Origin: Gonatopus flavifemur
Taxonomy: Eukaryota > Arthropoda > Insecta > Hymenoptera > Dryinidae
Length of the DNA: 64,000 bases
NCBI GenBank assembly: GCA_018340375.1
Contig: JAFFJZ010000002.1
Span: 20,850,001 to 20,914,000 of the forward strand
Direction of reading: 5' to 3'
A program made the translations under genes and the position numbers. Positions 45,730 to 58,118 of the stretch are shown here, piece by piece (the stretch's first letter is position 1; each line of letters starts with the position of its first letter). The notes under the pieces are model-generated. The model worked only from the letters and a program-made list of their open reading frames with translations, was not told the DNA's origin and made no database searches.

Positions 45730-45980
45730 TCTTCAAATCTGAAGGAGTCAAAAATCACGTGTCTCACCACACTAAGTCTCAAAAGTGAGCCAGTCCGCGT
45801 GAAATGGGATTTTTATTCGCTTCGAGTGAACCCTCACTCTCTTGGAGTGAACTGGCTGTAAGTTTTCAACTTTCAACCTTAGACTATCACTTTAGAAGAG
45901 GGGAAATTGCACTCAGAATTTTGACAAGCACATTTTTGGTTGGCTAAAGAGTGAAATCTCACTCTAAAAATTCCAGAGAG
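45730..45980 (-). mobile_element. AGAGTGA-family element, copy 2 (inverted)
   Basis: Read on the minus strand it follows the order of copies at 21567 and 55851: TTAGAGTGAGATTTCAC, GTGCTTGTCAAAATTCTGAGTG, CTAAGGTTGAAAG, then GAGTGAGGGTTCACTCG and GAGACTTAG. It is more diverged and about 20 bp shorter. Confidence 0.65.
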
Positions 45981-48185
45981 AATGCCGAAAAAAAGTTCTA
46001 TAATAATAATTCTGTATACTACGCATCAAAATTTGATGAAAAATCTGAAATCTCCTCAGGTTAAGCCTCGGGTTGAATTCCAAACTTCTCTAAATTTTTT
46101 TTCTAATCGTAAATCTGTACTTTCGGCCATGATTCAATTCTTGCCGCAGCCATTTATTTCTGATTTCAATACCATAATGGTTTTGAAGGTATGGATTATG
46201 AAAACCACTCGGTTTTTCCATTGAAAATGATTGATTTTGTTCAAAAATCCTTCTATACTACCGAAACAAAAGTCTCTTAGAATTTATATACATTGAAATC
46301 AAAGTTTTGTATACTGTAGAATCTGTGCGTCTACAGTTGGAAATTTTGCGTTGCAAACGATCTATTCAAAATTTCTGCTAAAAGTCAACATAAAAGAGTA
46401 ATCAAATTGACAGATTTTGTAGCGGTTTTGATAAGTATTGAGCGGACCATTGTGTGTTGAAAATACACAAAATTTTCTCTCGTATGTGCTTCTCTTCGGC
46501 TCTGTCTGGGGTCAGAATGAATAGGCAGAGTGAGGCCGATGTTAGGCTGATGTGACTTTTCATCATTCATACTTGTTCGGATATGCAGGAAATCAATAAA
46601 TGAGATATGAAAATTTTGTACAAACTCGATAACATTATTCTTTAATACAAAATTATATACAATTTTTATATGACTACTGTATCAACCTATCTATCATGTC
46701 TAGAGATTAGACTTCAAAAACAGTAACTGCTTTTTCTTCTATATTAAACATGTCTAGTCTCTATAGAGTTTTTCAAAATACCCTCACAAAAATTCACCCC
46801 AGTTCTTTCCAAAAAAACTTGGAAAAGAACGAAATATTTAGGTCTGAATGGGGTAAATTTCCCTTAGGATATTAACCCTTCGAAGCACGAATGATTATTT
46901 TTTTATTGTTAAAAAGTCGTTCGATGCCACAAAGGGTTAATAAAGATTGAATATGTTTACTACAAAGAAGAAATCCCATCTCTAATCATACATTTCCCAA
47001 GTAATTTTATAAACACATTTTTTCATTTCCATTCATCGATAATTACACTATCATCAATTTCGTACGAAACATATTATTCCCGGAATAGTTACAGAATTAC
47101 AATTTGACATATAAATTGTCAATGAATATTAACATTTGCTCTCAGTCGTGATAATGTTATTTTGCACACTCGTGAACAAACTTTATAAAACAAACAACGA
47201 ATATCCTTTCACATTCGATCACGATTCTAACCACCTCATAGAGAATTTATGACATTAACTCACTGAACCTGTTCCACATCAGTGGATATCACATATTGAT
47301 GCAATATCTTCAATCGAACGGTAATAGACAACAAGCATGTCGGTCCCGCGGATACTACAGAACACAAGAGTTCATATTTTAAACAGTCAAATGTGTAATA
47401 ATGACACCCAGAGACCATTTCCAACGAAGTATTTTTCCACGGAACGATCACCCTTCGTATATACACGTTTCATTGTTGTTTGAAAACAATGCTCAAAGTC
47501 GGAATGTATACCTCAGCCGTTATTGAAATCACACACAGAAAGTTTTATTCATTCACATTCCGCAGTATTTATATTTATTGGTTTCCCAATAGCATCGAAT
47601 TTAATTCACCACGAGGAATATGTGGAATCGCATTTTAAGTAATATCGTTCCCATTATTACAACATTCCGAAAGTTATAGATAATTATTCTCAAGAGCAAG
47701 CAAAAAAGAAGGATGTAATGTAATCGTAAATTAGTTCAAGCAGGTTTTATCAGGGCGTGACAAACCGATGATGTAATTTTTAATTTCTATGATGTGAGTT
47801 GAACACATCCCTTTGATATTCCGGCAATTAATTTGATCACGAGTGATTTTATGTGAACTTTCCTCCAAGGGATAGGCACGATGTGTTACGAGTGATGCTT
47901 GACTCTTCCGCGTCTGAATAAAAAGACAAAAACATGTTATATTTGTCAAAAAATAAAAAGTTTCTACATTCGTCGATCTTATTTAAAGCTTATTTACATC
48001 TGAAATCGTCAACTAGGGGTGTGTCAGTTCAAAAAAATATATAAGTAATGATAGTTCATAAATAAAATCTATCAACGAGGATCATTTTCAACCACCTTAC
48101 ACGCTACTGGCACATTAGATTATAGTTCGTGAACACAGGTTTGAAGAGGTAGGGATTATATTTGGCTTCACACAACACTAGAAAG
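45981..48185. other. region downstream of GMC gene 2
   Basis: No exon is supported. It includes the tiny TTAA hairpin 46876-46936. The 3' UTR of GMC gene 2 must lie in the right part; a minus-strand AATAAA occurs near 47543, about 640 bases past the stop, but there is no proof that it is used. Confidence 0.35.
46876..46936. mobile_element. tiny TTAA-flanked hairpin element
   Basis: TTAA lies on both sides (46872-46875 and 46937-46940). The ends CCCTTCGAAGCACGAA and TTCGATGCCACAAAGGG are inverted with a few mismatches. It is only 61 bp, a deletion derivative at most. Confidence 0.55.
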
Positions 48186-49507
48186 TCATACTTCACTCTC
48201 TTCAATGTATTCTGTCAGATTATCGTGTCTTTTCCATCGCGACGCCCACTGTTGTTTGATCAAATCGGAGCCTTTTTCACCGATCATGATAACCGGGGCG
48301 TTGATATTGCCGTTGGTGATGGTAGGCATAATCGAGGCGTCGATTACTCGCAATCCTTGAACTCCGTACACCCTTAAGTCGGGATCCACGACTGCCATAC
48401 GATCCGTCGGAGGACCCATTTTAGCTGTACAACTCATATGATATATCGTCATCGTGTATTGTCGGATAGCACAGTTCCAATATTCATCGGTGAACATTGG
48501 TAAATGTTTACAATTTGGTAAAGGTTTGCTGTGAAATCTAGCGCCGAATCGTTTCATCGTTGAAGTTTCGCCGAAAGCTATAGCCGCCTTTACGCCTTCT
48601 CTCAAAACATCAACGTCGTCCTGATGCGTAAGATAATTGTGATATAATATCGGATAATCCAGAGGATTTCTCGATTTGAGTTTGATAAATCCTCTCGATT
48701 TTGGACGCAACATCATAGGGAAAACTCCAAACACGTCACGATTGTTGATCTTACCGAAGACTTCGTTGTAAAATTCATCGGTGAGACCGTGAGCGTTCTT
48801 CACGTGTGTGCCTCCGTCAGAATTCGTGGACGAAGAGGTTAACATGAATTCAATATCCGGCCAATCGTCGCTCTGATTAGCGTATTTGGTTGAAATAAAA
48901 GCTACCGCTTCCAAACCGATGCTCGACGTCAGAGGACCATCTTCGGTTATGGCGTAACGCAACGCCGAGTTAACGTTGACTAATCTGTTCATAACAACGC
49001 TTATCTCGTAATCGATCAAAAATACCAATCCACCCACGGCTATGTGATCTTGAAGATTCTGCCCCACACCTGGAGAATCATAGATCACCGGAATCCCAAC
49101 TTCTTCGAGATGTCGTCTTGGTCCAATTCCAGACAACATCAACAATTGGGGAGAATTTATAGCACCAGCCGATAGGATTACTTCTTTCCTTGCGTATACG
49201 GTCTCCTTACGACCCTCTCGAATAAATTCAACGCCATACGCGCGTTTCGTGTTTGGATCTATCAACACTTTGGTTACGTGACTCCATAACGATAAATGGA
49301 AATTCGGACGTAATTGGATGGGACGTATAAAAGCTTTAGCGGCACTACATCTGGTACCACGTCTCATCGTGTATTGATAAAACGCGAATCCCGTTTGTTG
49401 TTCTCCGTTTACATCGAGAATTTCGTAACCCATTTCTTCGCCTGCTTGTAGAAATGCCACTCCCAATGGTGTGTTATAGGGCGCATCTTGAACCGTCAGA
49501 TAACCAC
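48186..49507 (-). CDS. GMC gene 2, last coding exon
   Basis: It begins after AATTTCCTTTCAG and completes the Gly codon of [17 protein letters not shown]. It carries the substrate domain and the catalytic C-terminus. The open frame runs 45 bases further into the intron through an Asn-rich stretch encoded by an (AAT)n microsatellite; that extension is intronic because family similarity stops exactly at GGYLT. Confidence 0.93.
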
Positions 49508-52500
49508 CTGAAAGGAAATTGTTATTATTATTATTATTATTAAGAATCATTGATGCGTTGTAATATTCGATTTACTGAATTTATCATTTTTCAGTGGCAA
49601 TTCTATTAAAATGATTTGTTTCACAATATATATATATATATATATTATTTATCCCCATTGAATATTTATACAGACTAATGTCAACGTAATTGTTTTCTTT
49701 CGAACTCCGTTGGAGAATAAACGGTTCATGAGTCACTAAAATTGAAAGTTTCTTGATCTCCTCCGAACAGCTCAATTAAAATTCAGAGGAAGACAAGTTA
49801 TGTCCAAGAAACAGTAAAATAAATACTTAAGTGAAACCCATATAACGTCTTCCACGCTAATACGAGTCCACTTTGATGCATACATGCATTTTTACATGTT
49901 CATTGAATATTGCAAAGCGGAACATTTAATGTTTCTTTTCTACCTGTTGCGAGAAATCAAAAGGCTTCTGGTTACGTTTCTAAATTTGGCTTCAACATTG
50001 CTTCAATCGTTCTTATTATTCTTACTTCCATTGAGATTCTCTTCACTTGTTTGATAAGCGTGGAGAAATTCGAACTTTACATGACTGAATCTGAAGAATG
50101 CGAGAATTCTCATGGTGGAAAACCTTTTGATTCTCCACGATATGTTTTATGAATGTAGCAAAAAATTGTTGTTATTCAAAATAGTTTCATACAGAAAATT
50201 CGGTACGTAATCAACGGGCATAAAAAAATATTGCTCCAATCTGTGTCAACTTCTAGAAATAAAATCCTCACCGGAGTACTGTTTCAACACACCAAAAAAG
50301 GACATGTTTCTTCTCGACGTTTCCAACATTTACACGGATCGCTTACAATTTCCTCTTAGCACATATATTTTGATCCGTGTTTTAGATCTCAGTTTAGATA
50401 AAGAATCATGATTGAAGCTGCTATTGTGAAGATTTTTACTTTCACAATTACTATGTAAAAAAGAAAAGTGTTATTTTTCTATTCTTAGATTCGTTGCGAT
50501 ACGTATGTATAAGAGAAATTCCTATCAATTAATTAGAAATTCTACTGGTTCCATCCGCTTATAGAAAACACATAATAATCGAAGTTCTGAGTAAAAGTCA
50601 TCAGTTCATGAGTTCGAGATTCTTTTTCTCTCTCATTTTCAGTGAAACACGACTCACCTCTTAGTATCCGGATGTAATCCTTATCTAATTTCAAATATCA
50701 AATTCTGTAGAGTAATTGATTATTGATCGAATCCCCAACCTTTTACGCGCCCCCATTTTCCATTGGATCGATCGAATCCAATATTATACGCAATTCCCTT
50801 TCTCTTTTCATTCTTTCGAAGTATTTTTAATTCTCAGTATTTATATCGTGGGATGATTTTTCGCAAAAGCGTTAACGACCTTGACTTCATGGTGCCGAAA
50901 TTCCACGAGCACATATATCAATCTGATGAAATCCATTGGCAAAACGGAAACGAGTTTGAACACCTGTATTTCATAATTCGTGTCTGTATGAATAAACGAT
51001 TTTTGGAAAATTGAAACATCATAATATAAAGATAGGTGAATAAACGCACACGCGTATACAACAATCGTGATTATCTTGAAATCGAGATGATCATCGTCCA
51101 ATTGTGAAATACATTGACAAACTTTTTTAAAAACACTTGATTCTTATAAATAAGTTGTGAGCGAACAAACAAATCATTGCAAAATTGAGGTTCAATGGAG
51201 AACGTTTGAAAATTCCTCCAATTAGGGTAGAAAAGAAACAAAAGAACTTTCTTTGCGTTTATCGACGATCAAGTGAAAGTGTCTATGTGTGCTCTCTAAA
51301 TTTGAATCAATAAATTTCACCGTTGGCGAATAAAAGTGGGTCATTTTTCGAACCAGTTGAAATAAACTGAGGAATTAATGAACAATTGCTGATTCATTAT
51401 CACTTTCTTTGTATTCCGTGAAACTTTGGTTCGCTAGTTCCGCTACTGTATACTCTGAGTCTTACTTTCGAAAAATCAAAATTGTAACTCAGGAAAATGA
51501 GGTATCGTTTCAACATGTGCTTTCCAAATAATTCAAATTCACGAAGAGTTGCTAGATTGTTTCTTCTCAACCGGTATATTCCGTGTTGGCATTGAAAACA
51601 AATTTGATGAGATTCCTAGCACGCATTTAAATGAGTCTGGTTTATATCGCTGGTGGTTAGTAAGAGTTGGAAGGAGGTATCAAACGATCGTGCATCGTGA
51701 GAAGAAAATTCGGTTTCTTTTGTCATCACAGGACATGAACTGGTATTCAACATGGACTGATATTCACATTTCAACATATTTTTCAAACTGTCTTATAGAA
51801 TTATAGAAACTCTCACTGTGAAAAGAATAATCTATAAACACATCAATTGTTCATCATAATTGTTATATTAGGGATCAACAATTCTGATTATGATTATTGG
51901 GTGTCTGTATACATCCTCCACTGTTCAAAACAGTGAAATTCAGCTGCATCTTCCGAATATAAAAGATTTGGCTAACAAATCAAGCCGTAACGAGCTCCAG
52001 GTTTCAGATTAGCCTCATTTACACTGTGAGAAGCAAAGATTCGCTACAAACTCGATTTAAAAAGGCATTTGTCCAATTCGCAGGTTTGTATCAATTTGTG
52101 ATTCTATTAGTCTGACCGTTGAATTGATCCACATTTCTAAAGACTCCGAGCTGGTTAAAAGATCCATCGATTTAAAATTTCTTCCAATCAATTGAAACCT
52201 CGATTCAAACTTTCAAATTGAACTATAATATATTCATCAAGCTAGATTTCTCACCAATTCTTGATTTGAATCTGGAGCTCTTGCACGGAGAAAAGGGAAT
52301 AGTGATAATCACTAAAATATGGACAGACCAAACTGCGCAATCATAAGAAATAAACGGCTCAATCGAAATCACCATATACTTAGGTGAACTAACGATAAGT
52401 TCAGTAATGACCAAACGTTTGATCCGTTCATATTTTATTATACCAGTTTTCTCCATGTGACAGCTCGATTCACAGTTATCACGCGGCAACATTATTGTTA

Positions 52501-52882
52501 TTAATGCACTGAGGAAAATGCAACGTGGTTACAGTAACTATGTTTGCATGATCAAAGATTCACAGTTGCAGTGACGTGTAGTTGTAGCAACTACATAAGA
52601 AGGTCAAGGCAAAAGTCAACTACGTGATGTGTTCGTGCCGACCAGATTTTTCTCTGAGTGTGATACATAGGATTATTGATGATTTCTTTTTAGCTCACCT
52701 GTGCTATGATATTTCGTACTGCGCGCCAAGTAAGGATTCCTTTGGTCTTCTGATTTTTTAAAGTAAGGTAGAACATCTTCATATCCCCAGCCAGGATTCC
52801 CAAAACTCTCCCATTGATCGAAATCACGACGATTTCCTCGAATGTAGAGCATTGTATTGAGAACGCTAGATCCACCGAGAAC
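48186..52882 (-). CDS. GMC oxidoreductase paralogue (glucose dehydrogenase-like), 5' partial
   Basis: Joining 52882-52699 and 49507-48186 on the minus strand gives 501 residues and a stop, from VLGGSSVLN (second half of GMC signature 1) to the C-terminus ESEV. Visible are [31 protein letters not shown], signature 2 around [16 protein letters not shown], the catalytic His in [10 protein letters not shown] (partial residue 418) and TNGNINAP for the second catalytic position. Compared with gene 1 the C-terminus is about 13 residues longer and acidic. The acceptor before VLGGSS is in phase 0, so the upstream exon must end at the Lys of PRGK. That exon, which carries the FAD GxGxxG motif, was not found up to 64000, and the missing part is about 110-135 residues. 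The frame is intact. Confidence 0.9.
49522..49542. repeat. (ATT)n microsatellite beside the GMC gene 2 acceptor
   Basis: About seven ATT units (AAT on the coding strand) end roughly 14 bases before the AG of the acceptor, where the branch point and pyrimidine tract normally lie. Confidence 0.9.
52284..52459. mobile_element. MITE in GMC gene 2 intron
   Basis: CACGGAGAAAAGGGAATAG and the inverse of CCAGTTTTCTCCATGTG pair as degraded ends. AAAATATGGACAGACCAAAC mirrors GTTTGATCCGTTCATATTTT. The TA flanks seen in other copies are not preserved, so it is probably older. Confidence 0.55.
52699..52882 (-). CDS. GMC gene 2, internal coding exon
   Basis: It is bounded by the acceptor CACTTCCAG|GTTCTC and the donor AGCACAG|GTGAGC, 184 bases. 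It encodes [20 protein letters not shown] through [14 protein letters not shown] gene 1 keeps this region partly in exon 2 and partly in exon 3, with its intron after RGN rather than here, so intron positions are not shared. Confidence 0.9.
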
Positions 52883-54770
52883 CTGGAAGTGTGTTCTGTT
52901 TTTATTATTCTGTACAATCAAATTTACATGCGGTTTAGGAGGATTAGTCAACAGTTGGATATTGACAACAAACTCTTTGTATATAATGGAAAATACAGTG
53001 AATACAAAAGAAATTGAATATATCAAACATCTCTTCTTCGATGCACAGAGGAAAGCAGTGTATTCAAGAATCTCATAACTTATTTATCAGTGTCGGTTAC
53101 TTCAGAGTATGTTCAAAATATCGCAATATACAGCATTTCTCGAATACCCATAGAAATGCTGTGTGGAACAATATCTTCAGATCATTGGCGGTTGGCCAAG
53201 AAATGTCATATGAAAAATTTGGCTCGCGTCACGTTCCCTGGTATCTCCTTGAGTTTCTGAAATAACCATGGCATTGCGTATGGGGCATTCGATTAGAGGA
53301 GGGAATACAAAGTAGTTGTTTCATTTCTCAAACAATATAGAATCCATAGAAAGAGTGAATGGTAACACGAAAATCTCAAGGTGCAGTGTAAAAAAGAATT
53401 TTTGAATTTTCCCATGTTATGGAAGTTTGAATTGTTTATAGAAATGGAACGAAAATTCAAATTCACAAAATCTGTTATATTATCGTTATTTATCTTCTGT
53501 TTAAAGTTGAACTGCAAGATTCTTGGTCTCTAATAGCTAAATATTGTGTTATTCAATTACTAATTCGTTTCAACAAACGATTCAAACTTCAGCGACATAA
53601 TGTTTTCCCCAAAAAAACGGGTACAGCAAAGTTCCTCCATAGATTAAGAATTTTTCACCATAATTTGGTGGATTTCCCCTTCATTCGTAGAGCATACAAC
53701 TCTCAAAAAACAGAATAATTCCTCCAAGTTGTAGAAAAATCCCTCATTTTCAATGGAAAACCCTTTAATTCCTAACAAGACTTATTCGTGGTGTTCACGA
53801 TTAGCCCGAGTTCCCCGATACCCCACTCTCTCCTATTCTCTCAGCGATGATCGATATCATAAACAAAACGTCACAATACTCGCATTAGGAGAACATTCTC
53901 ATGCCATTTTGGTACTAGAATTCTAACCTGTGGAAAATATCTCTGATTGAATAACCGCCCACAAAACAATCTGTAGAAGAAACGTGGGAGATGTTTAAGA
54001 GAAAACATTTTATACACATTCAACGTTCATTCAATTATAAATGTAATTTTCCGCAAATTGAGCTCCTCCGATGCTTTGCAACAGACGTAAAAACATTCCT
54101 CCTATCAATTAACCATGTACGTAATGTGAGAAGTCTTCTGTATGTATTATGTCTATTTCGGACCAAGTGAAAGTATTTTTATAATCTCTAGAGTTGTTTT
54201 AGCTGAGACCAGTTTACGTGAAACATAGAAAAATAATAGCTACACGTTGCTTTCGATAAATCAATGATCCCGTCGCGTGAAATGAACACAACATTTCTGA
54301 ATTATTCGAAAAGTTTTCCTATGAACTTTGGAATATGCAAAATGTCCCAGAAAACACTTCCCCCCTTTGAAGGGGTAGTTCCTGAAGAATAAAAACAAGA
54401 CAATTTTTCCTTTAGTAAAATATTTGAAAATGCTTACACTGAAAAAAAATGAGCTGACAAGTACAAGTGCATCGGCTACTCAAATAATCGACGAATATGT
54501 TTATGTAGCATCCACCCAATTAGTTCATCAAGAATTTTACACCGTTCTTCCAACACCCTGGTAGAAATATTCCATAAAATTCCATTACAAGAGTCCAAAG
54601 TTCTGATTGAATACCATTAAAGCTGTTGAAACCCATTCAATTTCCCATTCGTTAATCATATTTTATCGAATATTCTTCAACAGGACAGACAAAGTGTCTT
54701 GGTTTAGCTGTAGAAATCACCCCTTGAACGGAGTGGAGTGTTTTCTGGAACACTGCATATATTTATATGT
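52883..54770. other. expected upstream region of GMC gene 2, no exon found
   Basis: I looked on the minus strand for the GxGxxG FAD motif and for CNWPRGK, which must precede the exon at 52882. Nothing matches in this stretch or in the rest of the window to 64000. Degenerate repeat words such as TTTGAATCGTTT / AAACGATTCAAAC near 53430-53590 recur elsewhere. Confidence 0.45.
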
Positions 54771-55671
54771 ACAGGGTAATTCAAAACATCGCGAAAGTAT
54801 TTGAAATCCCCCCCTCCCCCTCCCCTCGGAAAAAGAATTTTGTTGAATATTAAACAGCTGGTAAATTTAGTCACTCTTGAATAAAAACTTGATTTAGCCG
54901 AGAAAAGTTTATTTTCCACAGATTGATTGTTCTATTCCCCTTGAATGAATTGTGTTGTTGATATTTCAGACAATAGACTTTTATTTACGCCAGTTCAAGT
55001 TGAGCTCAGACACCTAAATTTCAGGAACTAGACAACTAGAGAATTCAGTTACTCTCAATAAAAATTCTGTTGGATCGAATAAATTTCATTAGTCACGGCC
55101 AAATTTCTCATTCTCGTCGATTGAATTGTTGTATTCGTATTTCAGGGTAGGGCGTCTTTTGGCCGAATTGACATGATTGAATTGACAATCGCTAGTCAAT
55201 GCCCTAATGTTCTCTAAAAGTGACGAGGGATTACCGAATCATGTCAATTCGGCCAAAAGACCTCCTACTACATTTCAGGTAACTACAAAGAGGAAGAAAT
55301 GGCGGACTAATCCCTTGCGAAGTTCCGGTAAAATGAAGAAGCATGCGATGTTCAAGGTTATTTTCTACCGCATCAGTGGATAAAATACCACCTCTACGCA
55401 ATCATTCTAACCAACGCATGGAGAAATCCCATGCGTTGCTTGCGGTCGCTCCATGGTTACCAGTTACAAGGATTACGTGAAGGTGGTAGCACGAATTAGT
55501 CCGCTATTTTTCTCTCCGTGTACATTTTCATTCACACACGTTTTAATACTTGTATATTTTTTTTTAAAATGCAAGTATGCTCGTAAATTTCAAAGTGAGC
55601 CCCGGGTTGATTTTTACCAAAGCAATCCGTGTTCCCAATGGGATCAAAACGTTTTGGATCATCCTGTATAG
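54771..55671. mobile_element. putative TA-flanked element, ACAGGGTAATTC ends
   Basis: ACAGGGTAATTCAAAAC at the left and GTTTTGGATCATCCTGT at the right are inverted ends with TA next to each. The interior holds diverged direct repeats (AATTCAGTTACTCTCAATAAAAA near 55050 resembling TTTAGTCACTCTTGAATAAAAA near 54870). It also holds a strong hairpin at about 55147-55265 in which GTCTTTTGGCCGAATTGACA mirrors TGTCAATTCGGCCAAAAGAC. Confidence 0.5.
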
Positions 55672-55850
55672 GAAAAATTCAATGCTACAGCTGCATGTTG
55701 ACCTTTAATTTGTATCTTTATTGTTGTGAAAATTTGTCAAAGTAGAGTTTTTCAGTTCCTAGACAGCGCAGGAAGTTCTGTGGACGTTTTGAAGATATGC
55801 GCTTGGTTTTGCGTGTTTTGGTCTCGAGGAGTAGGTTTTCCCAATGTTCA

Positions 55851-56124
55851 CTCTCTAAAGTTCTTAGAGTGAGGTTTCATTCTTTAGGCAGCCAGAAGTG
55901 AGCTGGTCGAAATTTTGAGTGAAATTTCCACTCTTTCAGAGTGATATTCTAAGGTTTGAGGTTAGAAACTCACGGCCACTCCAATTCGAGAGTGACTTTT
56001 TTACTCCAAAAGAGTGAGACTTCACTCGAAACGAGTGAAAATTCCACTCGAAGGGGACTGCATCACTTGTAAGACTTAGTGGAGTAGAATGGATGATTTT
56101 TCACTCTTCCAGATTTAGAGCGAG
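55851..56124 (+). mobile_element. AGAGTGA-family element, copy 3
   Basis: The ends CTCTCTAAAGTTCTTAGAG and CTTCCAGATTTAGAGCGAG correspond to those of copy 1, and the segment order is the same over the whole 274 bp. About 80 percent similarity is my visual estimate. Confidence 0.75.
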
Positions 56125-56425
56125 CAGAGTACCTGCATTTTAGATGCCTTTGAACGTTCTCAACACATTCTTTTCATGAAAACTAACCTCTCAAAACATG
56201 TGCCCAGCTTCGCACACCATTATGGAAACCTTTATTGAGCACATTTACAGAACGTCACATAGTGCACATGAATAGAACTGACATTTGCAGGTACCTGGGA
56301 CATACATGTGACGTTCTTAGAACATCCTGAGGCGTTATTTGCACGTTCTCTGTGTAACCAAACACGTTTCTGAACCTTCAAAAAACCTCTCGGTGCTGTA
56401 TGCACAACGAAAAATTTTGTGTCAC

Positions 56426-56573
56426 AGGAGGTCCACTCATAGTTTGTGTTGAAAACAACATATCAAATTCTGAAATTCACAGATTTTCAGTGTAAATGTA
56501 ACATTTTTGTGTTGATTTGATACATTGTTTGTGTTAATATTTAACATAAATTGCGAGTGGACCTTCTGGAACA
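56426..56573. repeat. inverted repeat with GTGTT words
   Basis: GAGGTCCACTCATAGTTTGTGTT on the left is mirrored by AACATAAATTGCGAGTGGACC on the right, with TTTGTGTTGAAA and TGTGTTGATTTGATAC between. It is probably a small MITE. A related TTCTTAGAACATCC piece precedes it near 56310. Confidence 0.5.
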
Positions 56574-57884
56574 TACAAGTGTGTTAGAAATACACAACAT
56601 TGTTCACTGTGTGAGTTATATTTAATTTCATGGAACCATTCCCACCTCAGAGAGGCTGAAACGTATCAAACGTGAAGATCTATGGTTACACAATATCCTC
56701 AAATCCAGCTAAATGGGAGATTTAAGGCATTGAAAATTTTCCCTTGGCCGGATCACAGACCGCGGTGGTACCAACTAAGGGTTATACTGCATTATAGTTC
56801 GTAACCAAATTTGACTGAAAAACATCTTGATAAACTCCCGAACTACTTTTCGACTCAACCCAACTTGAAATGACATGGAAAAACTACTGGATATACCTCA
56901 ATTAACATAGAATAGAATTCTCTGAGTAGAGTTAGAGATATTTATTAATATGAAATCCAAGTACCAGATGAAATTACCATGCACGAAGTTTAATCAAAGC
57001 GTGTCACTGTTGTATCCACACGATGAGAAAAAACAGATGATTCATATTGCGTGTAGAAGTATATTATTACGCGTAATTAGTTGTCTGCTTTTTTGCGTAG
57101 ACTGAAGAAATAAATTGGCGTAAATAAAGTGTTATTGAATGTACACTATTACGTTGTCCTTCAGAACTTTTCCCTAGGAACGAGAATAATGCAAATTGTG
57201 TTTTTGAAAAATGAAGTAGTTTCGAGAAAAGGAGAAAGAAAAAAAGCAAGAAAGGCCAGGGTTAAAATATGTCATCGTGATTGATGTATACTTGCTGCTG
57301 TATGATATAGCATTTCCAATACTTTGACTTTCATAGTAGATATGATGTTAAGAAAACTGAATAGCATATATGCGAGAAATTGGAATAAAAATATTTTTTG
57401 GAAGAATAATAAATACACTGAAAGGAGAGATATCTAATGCACAAAAAATATTGAATTCATTGAGTCAGATCAGATAGAGGTAAGGGTTGATATATGGGCC
57501 CCTACGTAGTTTTTTTTTATAATAACTTTTTTTATTTCTAGTGTAAAAATTGGAAATGAATCAGAATACTTGTCCGAACTATCTAACACTAATTGCATGA
57601 AATCGCGATGTATTCTTCGCAGCCCTCAGAGGAATATAATGGTTTTTCTAAAGTTCCCTAACTTTTATGCGGGTAATATGGGCCTCAAGATATTCATGTA
57701 AAAAAAAAAAACACGACAACAATTGAGAAAAAATGTTAATTCATTCATAAATTCATATAAAATAGAGTTGGGTCTACTATTGTTTCAACATTAATATCTA
57801 GATATATATATTGAAGGTCCGCTTGGATACTGCGTCAAAATAAGAGAAAGTAACTTATTATAACCCATATTACAAATCATAACA
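56574..57884. other. gene-free region
   Basis: No supported exon or repeat in about 1.3 kb. Confidence 0.35.
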
Positions 57885-58118
57885 GCTGAGCGAAAAAAAT
57901 AATTTAGCTGCAGCAGCTAAGTAGCTAGCACGGACACGGATAGCCATTAAATTGGCTCCTGCAGCTAAATTTTAGCTGTTACCGCAAATAAATTAACTAC
58001 AAATGCAAATGTTTTTGCTGTCACAGCTAAAATTTAGCTGCAGGAGCCGATTCAATGGCTGTCCGTGTCCGTACTAGCTACTTAGCTGCTGCAGCTAAAT
58101 TATTTTTCCCGTGTAGTT
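57885..58118. mobile_element. AGCTA-family MITE, best-preserved copy
   Basis: CAGCTGAGCGAAAAAAATAATTTAGC at the left and GCTAAATTATTTTTCCCGTG at the right are inverted. The arms continue as TGCAGCAGCTAAGTAGCTAG and CTAGCTACTTAGCTGCTGCA, then GGACACGGA and TCCGTGTCC, with further AGCTAAA / TTTAGCT pairs toward the centre. The arms cover nearly all of its length. Confidence 0.75.

Larger units (their letters stand above)
49508..52698 (-). other. GMC gene 2 intron between the two visible exons (3191 bp)
   Basis: GT-AG intron. It holds an (AAT)n tract beside the acceptor, a (TA)n run at about 49626-49646, and a MITE at 52284-52459. A minus-strand frame at 50841-51101 is open for 86 residues but lacks an ATG and has no recognised motif. 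Confidence 0.8.

Noticed and set aside
49508..49550. N-terminal extension with an Asn run on the last exon of GMC gene 2
   Set aside because: It is the translation of an intronic (AAT)n tract; a good acceptor and family similarity both place the exon start at 49507.
50763..51101. Overlapping frames on both strands within the GMC gene 2 intron
   Set aside because: Neither begins with ATG, neither has a domain, and opposite-strand openness is common in this AT-rich DNA.
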